37,257 nucleotides of DNA from contig JAURZK010000055.1 in the NCBI GenBank assembly GCA_030653505.1, positions 1-37,257 on the forward strand, in the 5' to 3' direction. Shown here one piece after another: positions 19,456-27,965 of the stretch. Position 1 is the stretch's first letter. Every line of letters begins with the position of its first letter. The notes beneath the pieces are model-generated. The model worked only from the letters and a program-made list of their open reading frames with translations. It searched no databases and was not told the origin of the DNA. Position numbers and translations under genes: made by a program. The stretch is from Rubrivivax sp. Its GTDB lineage: Bacteria; Pseudomonadota; Gammaproteobacteria; Burkholderiales; Burkholderiaceae_C.

Positions 19456-20673
19456 TCAGCTGGCGGGCAGGGCCGCCGGCGTCAGCAGGCGTTCGATGAG
19501 CTCACGCACGCTGCGTATCTGGGTGCCGAAGGGCAGGTCACCGACACCGCGGAAGAACAGGCCCTTCTTCACGTCGCCCCTCAGCGCCGCGGCCAACTGG
19601 TTGTCGATGCAGAACTGGCCCCAGCCCTTCAGGCCGTCGCGCAGCCCGCACTGCGCCAGGCAGTCGAAGGCCTTGGTGCAGCGTGACTTGGCGTGCGCCA
19701 CGGCCTGCAGCCGCTGCTCGCTGGCGAGGTAGTTGCGCAGCCAGGGTGTGCCCACCGCGCGTGCGGGCAGGCCGGCGACGCTGGTGAACTCGACCATGTC
19801 CTCGGTGCGCGCCTCGGCCAGCACACGCTTGAACTCGGGGTGTGCATCACTCTCCAGCGTGACGGCAAAGGGCGTGCCCAGTTGCACCGCCGCTGCGCCC
19901 AGCGCCTGCAGCTTCGAGATCTCTTCCCAGCTGCGGATGCCGCCGGCGGCAATCAGCGGCACCTCGCGTTCCAGCCCGGCGCTGCGCAGGAAGGCCAGCG
20001 ACTGCGGGATGACGTTCTCGAAGTCGAAGCGCGGGTCGTTCAGGTCGGCCACGCGCGCCGCGCCCAGGTGGCCACCGGCAAGCCGTGGGTGCTCGATGAC
20101 GATGGCGTCGGGCAGGCGCTTCTTGCGTTCCCACTTCTTCACGATGAGCTGCACGCCGCGCGCGTCGCTCAGGATGGGGATGAGCGCGGCCTGGGGGTGG
20201 TCCTGCGCCAGGTCGGGCAGGTCCAGCGGCAGGCCGGCGCCCACCACCACGGCGTCGATGCCACATTCCAGCGCCCGCTTCACCGAAGCCGCGTAGGCCG
20301 TGACGGCCCGCATCACGTTGATGGCCAGCAGGCCGCTGCCGCCGGCGATTTCACGCGCCGCGCCGATCTCGCGCGACAACGCCTCGAGGTTGGCCGCGTC
20401 GATGGCTTCCTTGGCGCCGTGCTCCGGGTCCAGGCCGGTGGTGCGTTCCATCAGGTCGGGGTGGTGGCGGCGCAGATCGACGCTGGACAGGGTGCCGACG
20501 CCACCGGACGAGGCCACCGCCCCGGCAAGCCCGTGCGCCGAGACGCCCACACCCATGCCGCCCTGCACCACGGGAAGCAGGTTGCGACCGGCGAGTTGCA
20601 GCGGCTTCAGGCCGCTGCGCTGCAGCAGCGCCCACAGACCGGCGGGCACGGGTGGAGGCGCAGCGCCGTTCAC
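19456..20673 (-). CDS. NAD(P)H-dependent flavin oxidoreductase / nitronate monooxygenase family
   Basis: FMN TIM-barrel protein of 405 residues in the NMO / YrpB / PfaD group. Seen: the opening VVQGGMGVGVSAHGLAGAVASSGGVGTLSS (FMN-binding turn), VVGAGLPLDLP, IVIEHPRLAGGHLG (position of the NMO-type HxxxGGH segment) and the phosphate-binding IAAGGIRSWEEISKLQALGAAAVQLGT. A C-terminal cysteine cluster (Cys332, Cys338, Cys342, Cys355) is an addition not needed for FMN binding and could hold a metal or disulfides. The start overlaps the stop of the usp gene by 4 nt (ATGA), implying coupled translation. The substrate is unknown, and the label nitronate monooxygenase should be taken as family-level only. 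Confidence 0.85.
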   Translation of the reverse strand: MNGAAPPPVPAGLWALLQRSGLKPLQLAGRNLLPVVQGGMGVGVSAHGLAGAVASSGGVGTLSSVDLRRHHPDLMERTTGLDPEHGAKEAIDAANLEALSREIGAAREIAGGSGLLAINVMRAVTAYAASVKRALECGIDAVVVGAGLPLDLPDLAQDHPQAALIPILSDARGVQLIVKKWERKKRLPDAIVIEHPRLAGGHLGAARVADLNDPRFDFENVIPQSLAFLRSAGLEREVPLIAAGGIRSWEEISKLQALGAAAVQLGTPFAVTLESDAHPEFKRVLAEARTEDMVEFTSVAGLPARAVGTPWLRNYLASEQRLQAVAHAKSRCTKAFDCLAQCGLRDGLKGWGQFCIDNQLAAALRGDVKKGLFFRGVGDLPFGTQIRSVRELIERLLTPAALPAS

Positions 20674-21113
20674 CGCAGCACCAGCACCGGCAACTTGCTG
20701 CGCGAGATGACGTTCTTGGTATGCGAACCGAAGAGCAGTTCGCCGAAGGCGCCACGCCCGTGGGTGGCCATCACCACGAGGTCGCAGCCGAACTCGGCGG
20801 CGGCCTCGACGATGGCATCGTCCACCGCCTCGGTGCGCTTGAAGTGGCCGCCGAAGGGCACCCCCGCGGCATCGGCGGCGGCATGGAACTTCGCCAGCAA
20901 GTCACGCGCATGGGCCTCGGTGCGCGCGCGGTGTTCTTCCGTCTTGTCGAGGTAGGCGTTCAGGCCCGAACTTCCCGAAGGCAGTGGTGCCATGGGCTCG
21001 GCAACAAAACCCGTGATGCGCGCCCCCAGCTTCTGCGCCAGCGCGACGCTGGTCTCGACGGCATGCAGCGAGACTTCGCTGCCGTCGATGGGGACGAGGA
21101 GATGGGTGTACAT
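20670..21113 (-). CDS. Universal stress protein (UspA family), third copy
   Basis: 147 residues starting MYTHLLVPIDGSEVSLHAVE at ATG 21113. The ATP-binding loop ATHGRGAFGELLFGSHT and the end strand LPVLVLR are typical. A longer reading from 21287 lacks a Usp-like N-terminus and was rejected. The gene is first in a unit with the flavin oxidoreductase (4-nt overlap). An FNR-type palindrome with class II spacing lies upstream, so oxygen-limitation control is likely, as is known for several Usp genes under Anr/FNR in other bacteria. The ribosome site is weak. Confidence 0.9.
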   Translation of the reverse strand: MYTHLLVPIDGSEVSLHAVETSVALAQKLGARITGFVAEPMAPLPSGSSGLNAYLDKTEEHRARTEAHARDLLAKFHAAADAAGVPFGGHFKRTEAVDDAIVEAAAEFGCDLVVMATHGRGAFGELLFGSHTKNVISRSKLPVLVLR

Positions 21114-21157
21114 GGGCGCGCCTAGGCTCCCCGGAAACCGCCCGGGGTTGTGTTGCG

Positions 21158-21199
21158 AGTCTAGGCAGTTCGGCTGACGCCGGCCTTGACGGGTGTCAA
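21158..21199 (-). promoter_or_regulatory. FNR/ANR-type promoter of the usp-oxidoreductase unit
   Basis: A perfect palindrome, TTGAC-GGGT-GTCAA (21186-21199), fits TTGAY-N4-RTCAA, the FNR/ANR/DNR class. It is centred at 21192.5, 79 nt from the usp start. Reading on the minus strand, class II spacing (-41.5) predicts transcription from about 21151, and a -10-like TAGACT sits at 21163-21158, where expected. This agreement of box, spacing and -10 strengthens the call. The box could also serve the divergent gene at 21311, but no -10 is visible on that side. Confidence 0.6.
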
Positions 21200-21310
21200 G
21201 CCCCCTGGTCGGCCCGCCGCCGGGTGCTTCGATGCGGGAAAACGCGCCTATCCGCCGGCGCGGGCCGAGGCCGATCATCGCCTTCACAAGATCGCAAAGA
21301 GGAGGCCCGC

Positions 21311-22192
21311 ATGAAGACTGCGCTGCGCGTGATGATCACCGTGAGCCTGGCAATAGCCGGTGCGATGGTGGCGCAAGCCACCAACTACAGCCTGTGGATC
21401 AACGGCCGCACGGGCGGTGGGCAGGTGGGCAACCACGCCGACTTCAGCTACTGGGGCCCGGGAACCACCGCCGCGGGCGTGAACAAGAAGTCGGTGAACT
21501 GGGACGGTTACAACCGCATCAGTACCACCAACGGCGGCGTCCGCGACGCGCTGGACTGCTACTGCACCGGCCCGAACTGGTGTTACGTGGCGGCGCACTC
21601 GGCGGGCAACCTGCAGATCGGCTATGCGCTGGCGCTCTACGGCACCAGCGCGCGCAGCATCAAGACGGCCACGCCGAACAGCGCCGGACAGTGCAGCGAC
21701 AGCGGCGCCGGCACGCAGACGGGCTGGAACATCAAGTGGGTGGACGTGGCCGGCGGCGCCGCAGGTGGCAGCGAACTGGCCGACGCCGGCGACTGGGCGA
21801 TCAGCGAACCCCTGGTGTCCGACCTGAAGACGAGCACCGCACGTGCGCTGTACAACCACAACAGCACCACCGGCAAGTGGTTCTACATGTTCGCCGGCAG
21901 CAAGGGCACGCTGTACAGCTTCGTGCTGCCGGGGCAGGACGATGAAGTCGTGGCCTACCACTCCAGCGGTGGTGTCTCGGGCAGCAGCGGTGCCGCGTTC
22001 TGCAACCCGAGCGACTGGTTCTGCAACGACCTCACGCTGGGTACGGCGGCCAACCAGGGCGGGCGCACGAAGTGGAGCTACCACACGGTGGCCTTCCGCG
22101 ACAGCAGCGAGCAGTTCGACCACTATGCGCGCGGCAACTGGGGCGGCATCGTCTCCCGCGTGCGCGCTGACATGGCCGCCTACGCGCAATGA
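21311..22192 (+). CDS. Secreted alpha/beta-hydrolase (lipase)-like protein
   Basis: 293-residue exported protein of unknown substrate. Seen: a signal peptide MKTALRVMITVSLAIAGAMVAQA (cleavage after residue 23); WINGRTGGG near the first strand, where lipases carry the oxyanion loop; and the nucleophile elbow VAAHSAGNLQIGYALALYG with Ser97 in A-H-S-A-G. Likely acid and base residues are in LPGQDDEVVAYHSSGG (Asp210/211 and His217), with later histidines at 258 and 271. Six cysteines (83, 85, 91, 128, 231, 238) would suit disulfides in the periplasm or outside. The SD AGAGGAGG precedes ATG 21311. It overlaps the next gene by 4 nt. I do not recognise a named family. Confidence 0.75.
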   Translation: MKTALRVMITVSLAIAGAMVAQATNYSLWINGRTGGGQVGNHADFSYWGPGTTAAGVNKKSVNWDGYNRISTTNGGVRDALDCYCTGPNWCYVAAHSAGNLQIGYALALYGTSARSIKTATPNSAGQCSDSGAGTQTGWNIKWVDVAGGAAGGSELADAGDWAISEPLVSDLKTSTARALYNHNSTTGKWFYMFAGSKGTLYSFVLPGQDDEVVAYHSSGGVSGSSGAAFCNPSDWFCNDLTLGTAANQGGRTKWSYHTVAFRDSSEQFDHYARGNWGGIVSRVRADMAAYAQ

Positions 22193-23436
22193 GGCGCCGC
22201 GCCCCGGCGCGCGGCCGCGCCGCCGGGGTGGTGTTGCTTGTGGCGGCGGCCGTGGCCGCTTTGCTGCTGTGGTGGCTGCAGGCGCGCAGCGGCATCGAGG
22301 GTGAGCGTGTGCAGCTGGCCGCGCGTGAAGCTGCGGCGACGGTTACACCCCATACGCCCGCTGCAGCAGCCGCGGGCGCAGCGAGCGCGCCGCCCGGCCC
22401 GCCGCTGAGCGCGCTGGGCCGCGCCGAACGTGCCGAGCAGTTGGAGCTTTGGCAGGCCCGCCTGGAACGTGCGCGCAACGCCCTCGACGGCTACCGCGCC
22501 GCGGCACAGTACCCGCACGAGTCTCGTCCCATCGAGGAACACCCTGACCAGGTGCGGCCCTTCGAGCCGATCGCCGAGGAACGCGCCCTGCGTATGCCGG
22601 GCGGCGGCAGCGCCGCGCAGGGTGTGCGCCTGCGCACGACGCAGGAACGTGTGTTCGCGAGTGGCTTGGAGAGCAACCGCGTCACGGTGACGCTGACCGA
22701 CGAGACTGGCCGCGTGCTGCCGCTGCGCGTGACGCGCGCCGTGCTCAAGGAGGTGACGCCCCCTGGCCAGACCGCACGCACCACCGAGCTGGCACTGGAC
22801 GTCAACGACGCCGGCCGCCAGGGCGACGCCGCGGCCGGCGATGGCACTTTCACCGCGCTGATGCAGCCCGGTACGCAGGGCTTCGGCAGCTTTGCGGGCA
22901 CGGTGCGGCTGGAGCTCTATCTCGACTTCCAGGGCCAGCCCGGCTTCATCTACTTCGACCTCGTCTACAGCCCCGAGCAGGCCGCCCTCTGGCTGCCCGG
23001 CGTGCGCGAGGCCGCCGGCCCCGGCGGGCTCGACTTTTTCGTCAAGGCGCAGGTCCTGATGCCCGGCCGCTATGTCGTGACGGGGCGCGTCGACGACCAC
23101 CGCGGCCTGCCGTTGGCGCTGGTGCAGTTCAACGGCGAGGTGGGCAAGGGCGACGCCGAATTCCGCCTGCCGGTGTTCGGCAAGCTGATCCGCGACCGCC
23201 AGCCCGAGTTCCCGCTCGTGCTGCGCGACGTCGAGGCCTTCCTGCTCAAGCGCGACGCCTTCCCCGACCGCGTGATGCTGCCGCGCCTGGCCGGCGTCCA
23301 GCACCGTTCGCGCAGCCACGCGCTGGCGAGCTTCTCCGCGGCCGAGTGGGCCAGCGAGGAACGCACGCGCCACCTCACCGAATTCGGCAAGGACGTGGCC
23401 GAGGCCGAGGCCAAGGTCAAGCAACTCGGGCCCTGA
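22189..23436 (+). CDS. Membrane-anchored periplasmic partner of the hydrolase-like protein, function unknown
   Basis: 415-residue protein, not recognised by name. Seen: Arg-rich N-terminus, one membrane segment (about residues 12-30), an Ala/Pro-rich linker (about 44-72), a charged helix (78-105), a segment with YPHESRP and [12 protein letters not shown] (108-128), then beta-rich sequence. [16 protein letters not shown] (206-221) resembles the Asp/Gly motif of the choice-of-anchor X type of secreted domain. The ATG overlaps the hydrolase stop (ATGA), so the two are made together. Topology recalls lipase-specific foldases, but I see no RxxFDY-type foldase motif. A role in folding, anchoring or controlling the hydrolase is inferred from coupling only. 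Confidence 0.6.
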   Translation: MRRRAPARGRAAGVVLLVAAAVAALLLWWLQARSGIEGERVQLAAREAAATVTPHTPAAAAAGAASAPPGPPLSALGRAERAEQLELWQARLERARNALDGYRAAAQYPHESRPIEEHPDQVRPFEPIAEERALRMPGGGSAAQGVRLRTTQERVFASGLESNRVTVTLTDETGRVLPLRVTRAVLKEVTPPGQTARTTELALDVNDAGRQGDAAAGDGTFTALMQPGTQGFGSFAGTVRLELYLDFQGQPGFIYFDLVYSPEQAALWLPGVREAAGPGGLDFFVKAQVLMPGRYVVTGRVDDHRGLPLALVQFNGEVGKGDAEFRLPVFGKLIRDRQPEFPLVLRDVEAFLLKRDAFPDRVMLPRLAGVQHRSRSHALASFSAAEWASEERTRHLTEFGKDVAEAEAKVKQLGP

Positions 23437-23533
23437 AGCGACACTTCCCTTCGCGCCCGGCCGCCAGGCCGAGCCGAAGGCGCAGGCCGCATTCGGTATG
23501 CTCAGCGCCCCATCCCCGCCGGAGCCCCGTGCC

Positions 23534-24616
23534 ATGACCCGCGTCTTCAACTTCAGCGCCGGCCCTGCCGCCCTGCCCGAAAGCGTGCTGCGCCAGGCCG
23601 CCGACGAGATGCTCGACTGGCACGGCAGTGGCATGAGCGTGATGGAGATGAGCCACCGCGGCAAGGAGTTCATCGCCATCGCCGACGAGGCCGAAGCGCT
23701 GCTGCGCGAACTGCTGGCCGTGCCCGCGAACTACAAGGTGCTGTTCATGCAGGGTGGCGCGATTGCCGAAAACGCCATCGTGCCGATGAACATGCTGCGT
23801 GGCCACGCCAGCGCCGATTACGTCGACACCGGCGAGTGGAGCAAGAAGTCGCTGAAGGAAGCGCAGAAGTACGGCCGCGTGAACGTTGCGGCCAGCGCCG
23901 CCGACAGCGGCTACACGACGATCCCGCCGCGTGACACCTGGAAGCTCGACGCCAACGCCGCCTACGTGCACATCTGCAGCAACGAGACCATCGGCGGCGT
24001 CGAATACCCGCTCCCGCCCGACGTCGGCAGCGTGCCGCTGGTCGCCGACATGTCCAGCAGCATCCTGAGCCGCCCGGTCGACGTGTCGAAGTACGGCCTG
24101 ATCTACGGCGGCGCGCAGAAGAACATCGGCCCCGCGGGCCTGACCATCGTCATCGTGCGCGAAGACCTGCTGGGTGGTGCGCTGCCCATCACGCCGTCGG
24201 CGTTCGACTACAAGGTCGTGGCCGACAACGGCAGCATGTACAACACGCCGCCCACCTACGCCATCTACATCGCCGGGCTGGTGTTCCACTGGATCAAGGC
24301 GCGCGGCGGGCTGGTGGCGATGGAAGCGCACAACCGCGCCAAGGCCGCGGTGCTCTACGACTTCCTGGACAGCACCGGCTTCTACACCGCACCGGTGGCG
24401 CGCGACTGCCGCAGCCTGATGAACGTGCCCTTCAAGCTGAAGGACGCCGCGCTCGACGCCCCCTTCCTCAAGGGCGCCGAGGAACGCGGCATGGTGCAGC
24501 TGAAGGGCCACCGCTCGGTGGGCGGCATGCGCGCGTCGATCTACAACGCGATGCCCATCGAAGGTGTGCGGGCCCTGGTGGCCTGGATGAAGGAATTCGA
24601 GGCGCGCCATGGTTGA
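23534..24616 (+). CDS. serC: Phosphoserine aminotransferase
   Basis: PLP enzyme converting 3-phosphohydroxypyruvate and glutamate to phosphoserine (and acting in pyridoxine synthesis in many bacteria); 360 residues. Seen: [36 protein letters not shown] and [12 protein letters not shown] with the Schiff-base Lys196, plus [16 protein letters not shown] near the end. The start was set at ATG 23534 ([11 protein letters not shown]); a reading from 23498 adds twelve residues not seen in the family. It overlaps serA by 8 nt, so the pair forms a serine operon. Confidence 0.97.
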   Translation: MTRVFNFSAGPAALPESVLRQAADEMLDWHGSGMSVMEMSHRGKEFIAIADEAEALLRELLAVPANYKVLFMQGGAIAENAIVPMNMLRGHASADYVDTGEWSKKSLKEAQKYGRVNVAASAADSGYTTIPPRDTWKLDANAAYVHICSNETIGGVEYPLPPDVGSVPLVADMSSSILSRPVDVSKYGLIYGGAQKNIGPAGLTIVIVREDLLGGALPITPSAFDYKVVADNGSMYNTPPTYAIYIAGLVFHWIKARGGLVAMEAHNRAKAAVLYDFLDSTGFYTAPVARDCRSLMNVPFKLKDAALDAPFLKGAEERGMVQLKGHRSVGGMRASIYNAMPIEGVRALVAWMKEFEARHG

Positions 24617-25808
24617 AGGCGTGCCCGACACGCGGGCGCCCATCCTGCTGCTGAGCACGATCTCGCCGGCCGGGCTGAAGCGCCTGCCGGCCGAGCGCTA
24701 CGTGGTCAACCGTTTTGTCGCCGAGCCGGCGGCGATCCTGGTGCGCAGCACCGACATGAATGCGATGAGCTTGCCGGCCAGCGTGCGCGCGGTGGCGCGT
24801 GCCGGCGCCGGCACCAACAACATCCCCGTGGCGGCGCTGAGCGCACGTGGCATCCCGGTCTTCAACGCGCCGGGCGCGAATGCCAACGCCGTGAAGGAAC
24901 TGGTGCTCGCCGGCATGCTGATGGCGGCGCGCCACGTCGCGCCTGCGCTGCAGTTCGTGGCCGGGCTCGACATGGGCGCGCCCGACGTCGAAGACCGCAT
25001 CGAGAACGGCAAGAAGGCCTTTGCCGGCAGCGAGCTGCGCGGCCAGACCCTGGGCATCGTCGGCCTGGGCAAGGTGGGCGCGATGGTCGCCGACGCCGCC
25101 ATCGCTTTAGGCATGCATGTGCTGGGCTACGACCCCGAGATCACGGTCGACGCCGCCTGGAGCCTGCCGGCACAGGTCAAGCGCGCGGCGAGTGTCGACG
25201 AGGTGCTGCGCGGCGCCCACTTCGTCAGCCTGCACGTGCCGCTGCTGCCGACCACACGCGGGCTCGTGGGCACAGCCAACGTCGGCCTGATGAAACGTGG
25301 CGCGGTGCTGCTGAACTTCAGCCGCGACGGCGTCGTCGACAACGCCGCCGTGCGGCACGCGCTGGACGGCGACGGCCTGGGCGGCTACGTCTGCGACTTT
25401 CCCAGCCCCGCCCTGCACGGCCACCCCAAGGTGGTGGCCCTGCCCCACCTGGGCGCCAGCACGCGCGAGGCCGAGGAGCAGTGCGCGGTGATGGTCGTGG
25501 ACCAACTGCGCGCCTATCTCGAAGACGGACAGATCAGCAACGCGGTGAACTTCCCCTCGGTGCAGATGGCGCGCGAGGCGCCCTGGCGCGTGGCCATCGC
25601 CAACGCCAACGTGCCCAACATGCTGGGGCAGATCTCCACCACCATGGCCAACGCCGGGCTCAACATCCACAACATGGTCAACAAGAGCCGCGGCGAGATG
25701 GCCTACACGCTGGTCGACCTGGAAACCCCGGTCGGCCCCGAGGTGCTGGCGGCGCTGGCGTCGATCGAGGGCGTGCTCTCGGTGCGCTACCTGCCGGCCG
25801 CCGCCTGA
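24609..25808 (+). CDS. serA: D-3-phosphoglycerate dehydrogenase with C-terminal ACT domain
   Basis: First enzyme of serine synthesis, oxidising 3-phosphoglycerate with NAD+; 399 residues. Seen: [11 protein letters not shown] substrate-domain segment, the Rossmann motif GLGKVG (152-157), [13 protein letters not shown] with the catalytic Arg, [13 protein letters not shown] with the catalytic His, and a C-terminal ACT domain (about residues 320-399, with [20 protein letters not shown]) that normally binds serine for feedback inhibition. This is the shorter E. coli-like type without an intervening domain. ATG 24609 lies inside the end of serC. Confidence 0.93.
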   Translation: MVEGVPDTRAPILLLSTISPAGLKRLPAERYVVNRFVAEPAAILVRSTDMNAMSLPASVRAVARAGAGTNNIPVAALSARGIPVFNAPGANANAVKELVLAGMLMAARHVAPALQFVAGLDMGAPDVEDRIENGKKAFAGSELRGQTLGIVGLGKVGAMVADAAIALGMHVLGYDPEITVDAAWSLPAQVKRAASVDEVLRGAHFVSLHVPLLPTTRGLVGTANVGLMKRGAVLLNFSRDGVVDNAAVRHALDGDGLGGYVCDFPSPALHGHPKVVALPHLGASTREAEEQCAVMVVDQLRAYLEDGQISNAVNFPSVQMAREAPWRVAIANANVPNMLGQISTTMANAGLNIHNMVNKSRGEMAYTLVDLETPVGPEVLAALASIEGVLSVRYLPAAA

Positions 25809-25812
25809 AGCG

Positions 25813-26601
25813 ATGAGTTCGGCAGAAGGCGGCCCGCCGCGGCTGCAGATGGCAGCAGACGGCTGCGCCACCATCACGCTGCAGCGCCCGCGGCACCGCA
25901 ACCGCCTGCACCGCGATGATCTGCTGGCACTGCAGTCGCAATTCGCGCAGGCCGCCGCGAATCCCGCTGTACGCCTGCTGGTGCTGACGGCCGAAGGTCC
26001 TGTGTTCTGCGCCGGCTTCCACCTCGGCGAACTCGAGGCCAGCAGCAGCGAAGACACCGCCAGCGCCGACCCGCAGCTCTTCGAGCACACCGTCGACGCG
26101 CTGGAAGCACTGCCGCTGCCCACCGTGGCGCGCCTGAACGGCAGCGTCTACGGCGGTGCCACCGACCTGGCGCTGGCGTGCGACTTCCGCGTCGGCGTGG
26201 CCGGCATGGAACTGCGCATGCCCGCGGCGCGGCTGGGCCTGCACTACTACCCGCGGGGCCTGCAGCGCTACGTGACGCGGCTGGGGCTGCAGGCGGCCAA
26301 GCGCCTCTTCCTGCTGGCCGAGGCCGTGCCGGCAGACGAACTGCTGCACATCGGCTACCTTGACGAACTGGTGGGTGCCGACATGCTGGACGCCGCCGTG
26401 CAGCGCCTGGCACTGGCGCTGGAGGCCGGCGCGCCGCTGGCGCTGCGCGGCATGAAGCAGTCACTGAACGAGATCGCTCGCGGCGGTCTCGACCCGGCCA
26501 CGGTGCACCTGCGGGTACAGGCCTGCGCTCAGAGCGCCGACCTGCACGAAGGCCTGGCCGCTTTCGCGGCGCGACGCGCGCCGCGCTTCGTCGGGCGCTG
26601 A
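25813..26601 (+). CDS. Enoyl-CoA hydratase/isomerase family protein with altered catalytic residues
   Basis: Crotonase-fold protein of 262 residues. The oxyanion-hole segment FCAGFHLGEL (Ala67-Gly68) and NGSVYGGATDLALACDFRV (Gly115) are kept, so CoA thioester binding is expected. In alignment with rat enoyl-CoA hydratase, Glu144 corresponds to Asp118 and Glu164 to Ala138 (MPAARLGLHYYPRG). Loss of the second Glu argues against simple hydration; isomerase, hydrolase or lyase activities exist among such relatives. It starts 4 nt after the serA stop and so is probably in the serC-serA transcript, an unusual partner for serine genes. Confidence 0.85.
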   Translation: MSSAEGGPPRLQMAADGCATITLQRPRHRNRLHRDDLLALQSQFAQAAANPAVRLLVLTAEGPVFCAGFHLGELEASSSEDTASADPQLFEHTVDALEALPLPTVARLNGSVYGGATDLALACDFRVGVAGMELRMPAARLGLHYYPRGLQRYVTRLGLQAAKRLFLLAEAVPADELLHIGYLDELVGADMLDAAVQRLALALEAGAPLALRGMKQSLNEIARGGLDPATVHLRVQACAQSADLHEGLAAFAARRAPRFVGR

Positions 26602-26643
26602 GGCAGCCCAGGCGCCGGGCTGGCATCGGTGTACGGACCCAAC

Positions 26644-26669
26644 GCACGAACCTGGCGCACGAACCCGGC
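26644..26669 (+). repeat. Two-copy 13-bp tandem repeat upstream of the AAA ATPase gene
   Basis: GCACGAACCTGGC (26644-26656) is followed at once by GCACGAACCCGGC (26657-26669), identical at 12 of 13 positions. It lies in the non-coding stretch before the nested palindrome and the ATPase gene. It may be a regulatory site or a simple duplication. Confidence 0.55.
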
Positions 26670-26682
26670 CACCCCGAGATCA

Positions 26683-26719
26683 TCATGAAATTCGAACACG
26701 TCATGTTCCTTTTTCATGA
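26683..26719 (+). promoter_or_regulatory. 37-bp nested palindrome in front of the AAA/DUF4143 gene
   Basis: Arms TCATGAAA / TTTCATGA (8 bp, 26683-26690 and 26712-26719) enclose a second pair GAACA / TGTTC (26694-26698 and 26704-26708), with 3-nt gaps on each side and a central CGTCA. The whole is symmetric about 26701 and AT-rich against the GC-rich background. It ends 20 nt before the ATG at 26740, a good place for an operator or an mRNA hairpin controlling that gene. It is followed by TTAGTCGC rather than T-rich sequence, so it is not a terminator. Confidence 0.5.
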
Positions 26720-26739
26720 CTTAGTCGCACAATGCCGAC

Positions 26740-27894
26740 ATGAACATCACCCGAGCCCGGCTGCAGACCCAGGTGCAGCGCGCCCTGGGCCGTGCCCGCG
26801 CCGTCGTGCTGGCCGGCCCACGCCAGAGTGGCAAGAGCACGCTGGCCGCCAGTCTGGTTCCGCGCGGCGGCGCGCGCTGGTTCGACCTCGAAGACCCGGT
26901 AGACCAGCAGCGCCTGCAGCAGCCGATGACGGCACTTACTGCATTGAGCGCCGCGCCGGGCAGCCGGGCCGGCCCTGTCGTCATCGACGAGGTGCAGCTC
27001 GCCCCGGGCCTCTTCCCGGTGCTGCGTGTGTTGATCGACCGTTCTCCCGCCAACGGCCAGTTCCTGCTGCTGGGCAGCGCGTCGCCGGCGCTGCTGCGCC
27101 AGGCGGGTGAATCGCTGCTCGGCCGCGTCGAGGTCATCGAGGTCGGGGGCTTCGACATCGAGGAAGTCGGCCCCGCACGGCAGTCCGAACTCTGGCTGCG
27201 AGGCGGTTACCCGCGCGCCTTCCTCGCCGCCAGCGACGCCGACAGCATGGCCTGGCGCACGCAGGCCATCCAGCGTCACGTCGAAACCGACCTGCCGCAG
27301 TTCGGTGTCAACGTCGCCGCACCGGCCATGCTGCGCTTCTGGCGCATGCTGGCCCACTGCCACGGCCAGGTCTGGAGTGCGGCCGACCCGGCGCGATCGC
27401 TGGCCGTGTCGGAGCCCACCGTGCGCCGCCACCTCGACGTGCTGACGCAGACCTTCATGCTGCGCCAGCTGCAGCCCTGGCACCAGAACCTGGGCAAGCG
27501 CCAGGTGAAGGCGCCGAAGATCTACTTCCGCGACACCGGGCTGCTGCACACGCTGATGGGCGTGCCCACGCTCGACGCGCTGCTGGCCCATCCGCGCAGC
27601 GGCGCCAGCTGGGAGGGCTTTGCGCTCGAACAGGTGCTGCGCATCGCCGCACCCGACGAGGCCTATTTCTGGGCCACGCACAACGGCGCGGAACTCGACC
27701 TGCTGCTGTTCAAGGACGGACAGCGCATCGGTGTCGAGTTCAAGCGCGCCGACGCCCCAGGCATCACGCCGTCGATGAGGATCGCGATGCACGACCTGCA
27801 GCTCGACCAACTCTACGTCGTCTACCCCGGCAGCCTGCGCTACACGCTGACCGACCGCATGGAGGTGGTGCCGCTGGCGGCACTGCTGCCCTGA
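26740..27894 (+). CDS. AAA-type ATPase with DUF4143 domain
   Basis: 384-residue protein of the AAA_14/DUF4143 group (COG1373). Seen: Walker A GPRQSGKST (26-34), Walker B VVIDEVQ (Asp83-Glu84), LLLGSASP sensor strand, a winged-helix-like part (SAADPARSLAVSEPTVRRHL, about 213-232), and a C-terminal region where AELDLLL (Asp320) and GVEFKRA (Glu333, Lys335) form a PD-(D/E)xK-like pattern of the restriction-endonuclease fold. These genes are accessory, scattered among bacteria and archaea, and of unknown role. No obvious ribosome site precedes the ATG, but a large palindrome does. It stands alone between a serine operon and a convergent thiolase gene and may be horizontally acquired. Confidence 0.88.
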   Translation: MNITRARLQTQVQRALGRARAVVLAGPRQSGKSTLAASLVPRGGARWFDLEDPVDQQRLQQPMTALTALSAAPGSRAGPVVIDEVQLAPGLFPVLRVLIDRSPANGQFLLLGSASPALLRQAGESLLGRVEVIEVGGFDIEEVGPARQSELWLRGGYPRAFLAASDADSMAWRTQAIQRHVETDLPQFGVNVAAPAMLRFWRMLAHCHGQVWSAADPARSLAVSEPTVRRHLDVLTQTFMLRQLQPWHQNLGKRQVKAPKIYFRDTGLLHTLMGVPTLDALLAHPRSGASWEGFALEQVLRIAAPDEAYFWATHNGAELDLLLFKDGQRIGVEFKRADAPGITPSMRIAMHDLQLDQLYVVYPGSLRYTLTDRMEVVPLAALLP

Positions 27895-27898
27895 AAGA

Positions 27899-27932
27899 CC
27901 ACGGGCCGGCGGTTCACGCCGCCGGCCCGTGG
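27899..27932. terminator. Bidirectional hairpin between the ATPase and thiolase genes
   Basis: A perfect 14-bp GC-rich stem, CCACGGGCCGGCGG / CCGCCGGCCCGTGG, with loop TTCACG sits between the convergent stops at 27894 and 27966. A short T-rich run (TCTTTC) follows on the minus strand; none on the plus strand. It probably ends thiolase transcription and may limit read-through both ways. Confidence 0.6.
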
Positions 27933-27965
27933 CCGCTCACACTGGGGAACGGTCGGCCGAAGGGA

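Noticed and set aside
26604..26622. Small hairpin CAGCCC / GGGCTG after the enoyl-CoA hydratase-like gene
   Set aside because: Six-bp stem without a T-tract; insufficient for a terminator call.
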